64,000 nt of DNA from Roseateles_B flavus (GTDB lineage: Bacteria > Pseudomonadota > Gammaproteobacteria > Burkholderiales > Burkholderiaceae_C). This document shows, one piece after another, positions 59,301-64,000 of this stretch. The translations under genes were made by a program, and so were the position numbers. Location: contig NZ_JBDPZC010000012.1 of the NCBI RefSeq assembly GCF_039872765.1, forward strand, positions 1 to 64,000, in the 5' to 3' direction. How positions within the stretch are numbered: the first letter of the stretch is position 1; each line of letters starts with the position of its first letter. The notes under the pieces were generated by a model that did no database searches, had not been told where the DNA came from, and saw only the letters and a program-made list of their open reading frames with translations.

Positions 59301-61422
59301 CGACGCCAAGGGCGAGGCCACGGTGAGCTTCAAGCTGCCGGACTTCAACGGCACCCTGCGCGTGATGGCCGTGGTGGCCAGCGCCGACAGCTATGGCAGC
59401 GCCCAGGCCGAGACCGTGGTCGCCGCGCCCCTGGTGGCCGAGCTGTCCCTGCCGCGCTTCCTCTCACCCGGTGACAAGGCCACCATCGCGCTGGACGTGA
59501 GCAACCTCTCGGGCAGCGCCCGCGAGGTCAAGGTGCGCCTGGAGGCCGACGGCCCGCTGCGCGTGCTCGCCCAGCCCGAACCCGTGCCGCTGGCCGACAA
59601 GCAGCGCAAGGTGCTGAGCTTCCAGGTGGAGGCCACCGAGGCTGCGGGCCTGGTGCCGCTGAAGCTGCACGTGCAGGCCGGGGACCTGAAGCTGGTGCGC
59701 GAGGCCGCGCTGCAGCTGCAGCCGCTGACCCCGCCCGTGCACGAGCTCAGGCGCACGCGCCTGGAGCCCGGCGCCACGCTGAAGCTCGATGCCAACCTCC
59801 TCGACGGCTACTGGGGCGGCTCCGCCAGCGCCACGCTGAGCCTGTCCGACAAGCCCCCCATCGACATCCGGGAGCAGGTCAAGGGCCTGCTGGGCTATCC
59901 CTACGGCTGCCTGGAGCAGACCACCAGCAGCGCCTACCCGCTGGCCATGATCGACGAGGAGGCCGCCAAGGCCTTCGGCATGACGCCCGTGCCGCGCGAG
60001 GAGCGGGCCAAGCGGCTGGACAGCGCCTTCGGCCGCCTGGCCGGCATGCAGCAGGCCAAGGGCGGCTTCGGGCTCTGGGCCAACACCAGCCCCTATGAGG
60101 CCTGGCTGTCGGCCTATGTGACCGGCTTCCTGCAGGACGCCAAGGACGCCGGCTTCGCCCCGCCCGAGAGCATGCTCAGCCGCTCCATGGACAACCTCCT
60201 GGAGCAGTTCCAGCGCAGCCCCGGCCAGCAGACCCAGCCGCCCAAGGATCCCAAGCGGGACGACAAGGGCCGCGTGGCCAGCTACAGCGACATCGAGCTG
60301 ATCCGCATCGCCCACCAGCGCTTCGCCGAGGCGGCCCATGCCGGCTATGTGCTGGCGCGCGCTCAGAAAGCGCCGCTGGCCACGCTCAAGACCCTGCACG
60401 AGCAGTACCGCGGCAATGCCCGCTCGCCCCTGCCCCTGATCCACCTGGGCCTGGCCCTCAAGCTCATGGGTGACGAGAAGCGGGCCCGGCAGGCCCTGGA
60501 CGAGGGCCTGAACCGCGCCTACGGCATCAACCCCGCGCTCGCTCCGTCGCAGGAGGGGTGGTGGTGGGAAGAGTGGCTGGGCGACTACGGCAGCCGCGTG
60601 CGTGACCAGGCCATGGCCTATGCCCTGCTGGCCCGCCACGGCATCCAGCACGAACGCCGCGAAGGCCTGCTCTTCGACCTGGCTGGCGACTTCGACCGCC
60701 GCCGCTACTTCTCCACCCAGGAGCGCCTGGCGCTCTTCCTGGCGGTGCGAAGCGCCCACGGCCAGGCCGGCGGCGAAGGCTGGAGCGCCAGCCTGCAGAC
60801 CGGCGCAGCGGCGCCCGACACGCTCAGCGGCAAGGAGACGGCGCAGCGCGACATCGCCGGCACCCGGCTCAAGGCCGGCACCGTGCTGAAGAACGAGGGC
60901 AAGGGCTCGCTGTTCGTGGAGCTGCATGCCCAGGGCTATCCGACCAAGCCCCTGCCGCCGCAGACCGACAGCATCGTGATCGAGCGCAGCCTCTTCTCCA
61001 TCGAGGGCAAACCCGTCACCGCGCGCCAGTTCACCACGGGCGAGATGTTCATCGTGCGCCTGCGCGCCACGGCCCGGCGGCCCATCAAGGACGGCCTGAT
61101 CGTGGACCGCATCCCGGCCGGCTTCGAGGTGGAGAACCTCAACCTCAGCCAGGGACCGCAGGCTGGCGAGTTCACCGTGGAGGGGCAGAACATCGCCCAG
61201 GCCAACGCGAACACGCGCATCGTGCACACCGAGTACCGCGACGACCGCTTCGTGGCCGCCGCGCAGCTGGACGGCAGCCCGCTGGATGTCTTCTACCTCG
61301 TGCGCGTGGTGACGCCGGGCCGCTACCAGGTGCCGGCGCCCTTTGCCGAGGACATGTACCGGCCCGAGCTGCGCGGCATCGGCAAGGCGGAGGCCGAGAT
61401 CACCGTCCTCAACAAGAAATGA
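56356..61422 (+). CDS. bacterial alpha-2-macroglobulin (YfhM-like)
   Basis: A 1688-aa periplasmic protease trap. A single N-terminal hydrophobic segment (about residues 8-27) anchors it; unlike E. coli YfhM it has no lipobox Cys. A series of MG domains (about 50-1000) is followed by the A2M core and the thioester motif YGCLEQ (C1185-Q1188), then the alpha-helical TED domain and the receptor-like C-terminal domain, so covalent trapping of attacking proteases should be possible. It is paired with pbpC 60 bp downstream, a widely conserved association in which PBP1C is thought to repair the wall after the trap is sprung. The ATG at 56356 has GGGAG upstream. Confidence 0.95.
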   Translation: MAAMGKGLKILAGVGLAAAVAAAGWWGWQRQRGAPEASEADSGPLAAFALADCKARLFDGSPAIAVMFTQALAGGQDFGKLLTATESAPNEEADKATPVEARWVLGDNPRVLYLPYVKPERKFRVKLAGELAAKAGATLATPQTCEVASEAMPDAYYFASRGTVLPAEINGGLPVVTVNTPQVDVQFLRIRPENLSAFLDQVGGRRERPKAASYEEGSEDYEGGYYYEDPGRRLKGRTSGYVLDQLRSMSDSVYIGRFTTDERPNRRNVSFLPVERIKELQEPGIYVAVMNTPGRFGWDYQVTHFYVTDIGLHLRRHAAQLDVFATSLKGGTALSGIELTLVDEAGKALQQLSSDGQGHGVFTQKLDKARVVLAKRGKEMSVLSLNDAALDLSEFDAIGHPSRNNKLFVYAGRDLYRPGESFQASVLARDADGRAWDKPVPLTLSLKKPDGSNAATLLVRPGATGAGYYQQAITLPADAPTGRWQLQARVDPAARQPDAQWSFQVEEFLPERMKLQLSAPEAVLTADTALRVDVQGDYLYGAPASGNRVQASLYTERQINPLARALPGFIFGDFADDKAQKRSDAEDDELDDKGHTTLNFHPALSERSSPMLLRASVSLLESGGRPVVRSLERSWWPAEQLLAIRPLFDRNVVQEGGMAEFELTRVDAAGKFHAAADLQLRLVYEERQWYWRYDDSRGWHSGFNTQEELVEARQIKLDKRSKIALPVRWGRYRLEIADPATQQTLRYGFYAGWGAQDADDVGNRPDRVQLKLEGAPFKPGQKAKLEIKPPHDGEALVTVEGDRVLWSERLAVRARGTTVEIPVAEDWKRHDLYITVAAFRPGSQGDKVTPARALGLVHLPLWREDRKPKVELVAPPKATPEQSLPLKVKVPQLAGKPALVTVSAVDVGILNITRYKTPDPQDFFFGKHRYGADLLDLYGKVIERMEGNAARQRFGGDAGKRDTQSLPRKVLLVDLFSGPVQLDAKGEATVSFKLPDFNGTLRVMAVVASADSYGSAQAETVVAAPLVAELSLPRFLSPGDKATIALDVSNLSGSAREVKVRLEADGPLRVLAQPEPVPLADKQRKVLSFQVEATEAAGLVPLKLHVQAGDLKLVREAALQLQPLTPPVHELRRTRLEPGATLKLDANLLDGYWGGSASATLSLSDKPPIDIREQVKGLLGYPYGCLEQTTSSAYPLAMIDEEAAKAFGMTPVPREERAKRLDSAFGRLAGMQQAKGGFGLWANTSPYEAWLSAYVTGFLQDAKDAGFAPPESMLSRSMDNLLEQFQRSPGQQTQPPKDPKRDDKGRVASYSDIELIRIAHQRFAEAAHAGYVLARAQKAPLATLKTLHEQYRGNARSPLPLIHLGLALKLMGDEKRARQALDEGLNRAYGINPALAPSQEGWWWEEWLGDYGSRVRDQAMAYALLARHGIQHERREGLLFDLAGDFDRRRYFSTQERLALFLAVRSAHGQAGGEGWSASLQTGAAAPDTLSGKETAQRDIAGTRLKAGTVLKNEGKGSLFVELHAQGYPTKPLPPQTDSIVIERSLFSIEGKPVTARQFTTGEMFIVRLRATARRPIKDGLIVDRIPAGFEVENLNLSQGPQAGEFTVEGQNIAQANANTRIVHTEYRDDRFVAAAQLDGSPLDVFYLVRVVTPGRYQVPAPFAEDMYRPELRGIGKAEAEITVLNKK

Positions 61423-61463
61423 AGCCAGGCCCTGACCGTGCTCCCCTGAGCGGCATGCTGGCC

Positions 61464-61480
61464 TCCTGTCGATGACAGGA
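61464..61480 (+). promoter_or_regulatory. hairpin covering the Shine-Dalgarno of pbpC
   Basis: TCCTGTC and GACAGGA (61464-61470, 61474-61480) form a perfect 7-bp stem with a GAT loop, ending two bases before the pbpC ATG. AGGA, the likely ribosome-binding site, is in the right arm. Confidence 0.5.
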
Positions 61481-61482
61481 CC

Positions 61483-63900
61483 ATGCCTGCACGATTGAGC
61501 CTGATGCGCCGGGCCCTGCGCCGCCGGGCCTGGTGCGCGGTGGCCGTCTTCGTGCTGGCGCTGCTGGGCCTGGACCGGCTCTTCCCGCTGCCGGCCGCGG
61601 CCTGGCCGGACAGCCCGGCGCGGCGGCCGCTGGAGGCCGTGGTGGTGCTGGCCGAGGACGGCACGCCGCTGCGCTACTGGCCGGGCGCGGACGGCGCCAT
61701 GCGGCACCGGGTCACGCTGGAGCAGGTCTCGCCGCTGTACGTCGAGGCCCTGCTGGGCTACGAGGACCGCGGCTTCTGGTGGCATCCCGGCATCAACCCG
61801 GCGGCGCTGCTGCGCGCGGGCTGGCAATGGCTGCGGGCCGGGCAGGTGGTGTCGGGCGGCTCCACGCTGACCATGCAGGTGGCCCGCCTGCTGGACGCCG
61901 AGTGCGCCGACCGCCAGCGCAATCTGCAGACTTGCGCCACCCGCAGCCTCGGTGCCAAGGCGCGCCAGATGCTGCGCGCCCTGCAGCTGGAATGGCACCT
62001 CAGCAAACGGGAGATCCTCACCCTCTACCTCAACGAGGCGCCCATGGGCGGCATGGTGGAAGGCGTGGAGATGGCGGCGCAGTCCTACCTTGGCAAGTCA
62101 GCGCGCGATCTGTCGCCCGCGGAAGCGGCCCTGCTGGCGGCGCTGCCGCAGAGCCCCTCGCGACTGCGGCCTGACCGGCATCCCGCCCAGGCCCAGGCCG
62201 CGCGCGACAAGGTGCTGGATCGCCTCGTGAGCCAGGGCATCTGGAGCGCCGCGCAGGTGCAGGACGCCAGGCTGGAGAAGGTCTTCGCGCCACCCCTGCG
62301 CTCGCGCGTGCTGGCGCCGCTGCTGGCCGAGCGCCTGCGCCAGCGCGGCCTGAAGGCGGGCGAGTCCGTGGTGCCGTCCCTGCTGGACGCGGGCCTGCAG
62401 CAGCGCCTGGAGCAGGTCCTGCTGGACCGGCTCAACACCCTGCCCGAGCAGGTCTCCATCGCCGCGTTGATCGTGGACAACAGCAACGGCGCGGTGCGTG
62501 CCTACGCCGGCTCGGCCGACTTCGGCGACATGAAGCGCGCCGCCCATGTCGACATGGTCCGCGGCCTGCGCTCGCCGGGCTCGACGCTCAAGCCCTTCCT
62601 CTACGCCATGGCCCTGGACCAGGGACTGGTGCATGCCGAGAGCCTGCTGGTCGATGCGCCGCAGAACTTCGGTGGCTACGCGCCCGGCAATTTCCAGGCG
62701 GACTTCTCCGGGCCGGTGAGCGTCTCCGAAGCCCTGCAGCGCTCGCTCAACGTGCCGGCAGTGGACTTGCTGGAGCGCATCGGGCCCGAGCGCTTCGCGG
62801 CCCAGCTGCGCGGGGCGGGCCTGCGCCTGCGCATGCCGGCCAATGCGGCGCCCAATCTGAGCCTGATCCTGGGAGGCGGCAGCACGCGGCTGGAGGAGCT
62901 GGTGGGCGCCTACACGGCCCTGGCCCGCGGTGGCGAGGCCCTGCAGCCGCGCCTGCAGGCGCAGGACCCGCTGCGCCCGGCGCGGCTGATGAGCGAAGGC
63001 GCCGCCTTCATCGTGCGCGAGATCCTGGAGAACGGTGGACGCCCCGGCGCCCCCTTCCGTGAATCCCAGGCCCGCATCGCCTGGAAGACGGGGACCAGCT
63101 TTGGCTTCCGCGACGCCTGGGCCCTCGGCGTGACGGACCGCTACACCCTGGGCGTCTGGATGGGCCGCCCAGACGGCACGCCCAATCCCGGCCACTTCGG
63201 CGCCAACAGCGCAGCCCCGCTGCTGCGTGATCTGGCCGCCGCCCTGGGCCCTCAGCAGCTCGCACCGCGCCGCCAGCCGGCCAGCGTGCAGGCCGCGCCC
63301 ATCTGCTGGCCCCTGGGCCGGCTGGCCGCCAGCACGCCGCCGGACCAGTGCCTGCAGCAGCGCATGGCCTGGCTGCTGGACGGCGCCGCGCCGCCCACCC
63401 TGCCCGAGCGCGGCGCGACCCAGGGCCTGGAGTTCCAGGTGCTGCTGGAGACCGGCGGGCACGAACGCGTCTCCAGCGATTGCGCCGGCCCCCTGGCCCG
63501 CCCCGAGCCCGCCGTGCGCTGGCCGGCGCTCCTGCAGCCCTGGATCGAGAACGCCCAGCGCCATCCGCTGGAGCGCCTGCCCTGGAAGGCCGGCTGCCGG
63601 GGCGACGCCCAGGGCGGACCCAGCGCCCGGCTGCGCATCGTGGGCCTGGAGCCCGGCACTGTGCTGCGGCCCTCGCCGGGCCAGCCCCACATCCGTCTGC
63701 CCCTGCAGGTGCTGGGCGCGCAGGGCGCCGTGGCCTGGCTGCTGGACGGTCAGCTGCTGGCCTGGCAGGAGCCGGCCGAGGGCAGCGCCCGCCGTGCGCC
63801 GCTGCTGCTGCAGCCCCAGCGCAACGGCGAGCAGCAGCTCACCGCGCTGGACGCGCAGGGGCATTACGCCCGGCTGCGCTTCACGGTGCAGGGCTTGTGA
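61483..63900 (+). CDS. pbpC: penicillin-binding protein 1C
   Basis: An 805-aa bifunctional peptidoglycan synthase. One transmembrane helix (about residues 12-33) precedes the glycosyltransferase domain, with catalytic E94 in EDRGFWWHPG and the GGSTLTMQVARLL motif, then the transpeptidase domain with S367-xx-K370 (GSTLKPF), SLN and KTGTS. A PBP1C-specific C-terminal domain of about 100 residues ends the protein. The gene is 60 bp after the A2M gene and surely cotranscribed; a hairpin over the ribosome-binding site may lower its translation relative to A2M. Confidence 0.96.
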   Translation: MPARLSLMRRALRRRAWCAVAVFVLALLGLDRLFPLPAAAWPDSPARRPLEAVVVLAEDGTPLRYWPGADGAMRHRVTLEQVSPLYVEALLGYEDRGFWWHPGINPAALLRAGWQWLRAGQVVSGGSTLTMQVARLLDAECADRQRNLQTCATRSLGAKARQMLRALQLEWHLSKREILTLYLNEAPMGGMVEGVEMAAQSYLGKSARDLSPAEAALLAALPQSPSRLRPDRHPAQAQAARDKVLDRLVSQGIWSAAQVQDARLEKVFAPPLRSRVLAPLLAERLRQRGLKAGESVVPSLLDAGLQQRLEQVLLDRLNTLPEQVSIAALIVDNSNGAVRAYAGSADFGDMKRAAHVDMVRGLRSPGSTLKPFLYAMALDQGLVHAESLLVDAPQNFGGYAPGNFQADFSGPVSVSEALQRSLNVPAVDLLERIGPERFAAQLRGAGLRLRMPANAAPNLSLILGGGSTRLEELVGAYTALARGGEALQPRLQAQDPLRPARLMSEGAAFIVREILENGGRPGAPFRESQARIAWKTGTSFGFRDAWALGVTDRYTLGVWMGRPDGTPNPGHFGANSAAPLLRDLAAALGPQQLAPRRQPASVQAAPICWPLGRLAASTPPDQCLQQRMAWLLDGAAPPTLPERGATQGLEFQVLLETGGHERVSSDCAGPLARPEPAVRWPALLQPWIENAQRHPLERLPWKAGCRGDAQGGPSARLRIVGLEPGTVLRPSPGQPHIRLPLQVLGAQGAVAWLLDGQLLAWQEPAEGSARRAPLLLQPQRNGEQQLTALDAQGHYARLRFTVQGL

Positions 63901-64000
63901 TCAGAACAGCAGCTTCAGCGTGGCCGAGAACATGCCCGCCTGCTGGCCATAGACCTTGCCAAACAGATAGGCCGCCTGCAGCTGCAGGGCCTGGTGCTCG
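63901..64000 (-). CDS. C-terminal end of an outer-membrane protein (partial)
   Basis: Only the last 32 codons are inside the window, entering from the right edge. The peptide alternates hydrophobic and polar residues and ends FSATLKLLF, with the C-terminal Phe typical of beta-barrel outer-membrane proteins recognised by the Bam complex. The family cannot be named from this fragment. Its stop codon directly abuts the pbpC stop. Confidence 0.6.
   Translation of the reverse strand, partial: EHQALQLQAAYLFGKVYGQQAGMFSATLKLLF

Overview
The window is GC-rich (roughly 70% G+C) chromosomal DNA from a free-living Gram-negative bacterium, most likely a betaproteobacterium of the order Burkholderiales (Roseateles/Mitsuaria/Pelomonas-like). 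The evidence is the conserved order rsmB - DUF4390 gene - ntrY-like kinase - Fis-type response regulator - tRNA-Phe, the birA - SPOR-like pair, the alpha-2-macroglobulin/PBP1C pair and the strong codon bias. The genus is an inference. The sequence has one scaffold gap (100 N, 37767-37866) inside a 75-bp tandem repeat.

Layout. (1) 1-5520: a compact class II lanthipeptide locus: a 62-aa precursor with four Cys in its last 13 residues, a LanM synthetase and an ABC exporter without a leader-peptidase domain. (2) 5539-13020: UbiH-type hydroxylase, aldo/keto reductase, a very large sensor diguanylate cyclase and a secreted M28 aminopeptidase. (3) 13286-19205: MurU-like nucleotidyltransferase, hemerythrin, transketolase, a periplasmic hypothetical and GAPDH. 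(4) 19387-25976: subtilase with a GlyGly-CTERM-like tail, SPOR-like protein, biotin ligase, SET-domain protein and topoisomerase III. (5) 26011-37762: orphan hybrid-type sensor kinase without receiver, AEC transporter, AraC/GyrI-like regulator, ProA, DUF4139 protein, QueC, LemA, a folE-BLUF pair, RsmB and a DUF4390 protein. (6) 37767-41203: gap and tandem repeat, NtrY-like kinase, Fis-type response regulator, tRNA-Phe. (7) 41288-49231: small membrane protein, MASE1 diguanylate cyclase, GlpQ-like lipoprotein, Tat-exported intradiol dioxygenase, YkgJ-like protein and a PAS chemoreceptor. (8) 49303-64000: patatin-like lipase, divergent MurA, periplasmic binding protein, RluA-type pseudouridine synthase, Cho nuclease, alpha-2-macroglobulin, PBP1C and the C-terminus of an outer-membrane protein.

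Functional themes are envelope and peptidoglycan work (MurU, MurA, PBP1C, A2M), signalling (two diguanylate cyclases with intact I-sites, two kinases, a chemoreceptor, a BLUF photoreceptor), secreted hydrolases, and tRNA/rRNA modification (QueC with FolE, RsmB, RluA type).

The most unusual signals are not genes. The 10-mer CAGGTCTTGC/GCAAGACCTG occurs eight times, once as an inverted pair forming a terminator between convergent genes, and in all five coding copies it imposes an uncommon CAA (Gln) or TTG (Leu) codon; this resembles a DNA-uptake-type word. Others are two start-site hairpins that bury the Shine-Dalgarno (chemoreceptor and pbpC), a 25-bp alternating purine-pyrimidine tract in front of topoisomerase III, mutually exclusive hairpins upstream of the lanthipeptide precursor, and a 13-bp tandem repeat that supplies a TGA stop in all three frames.
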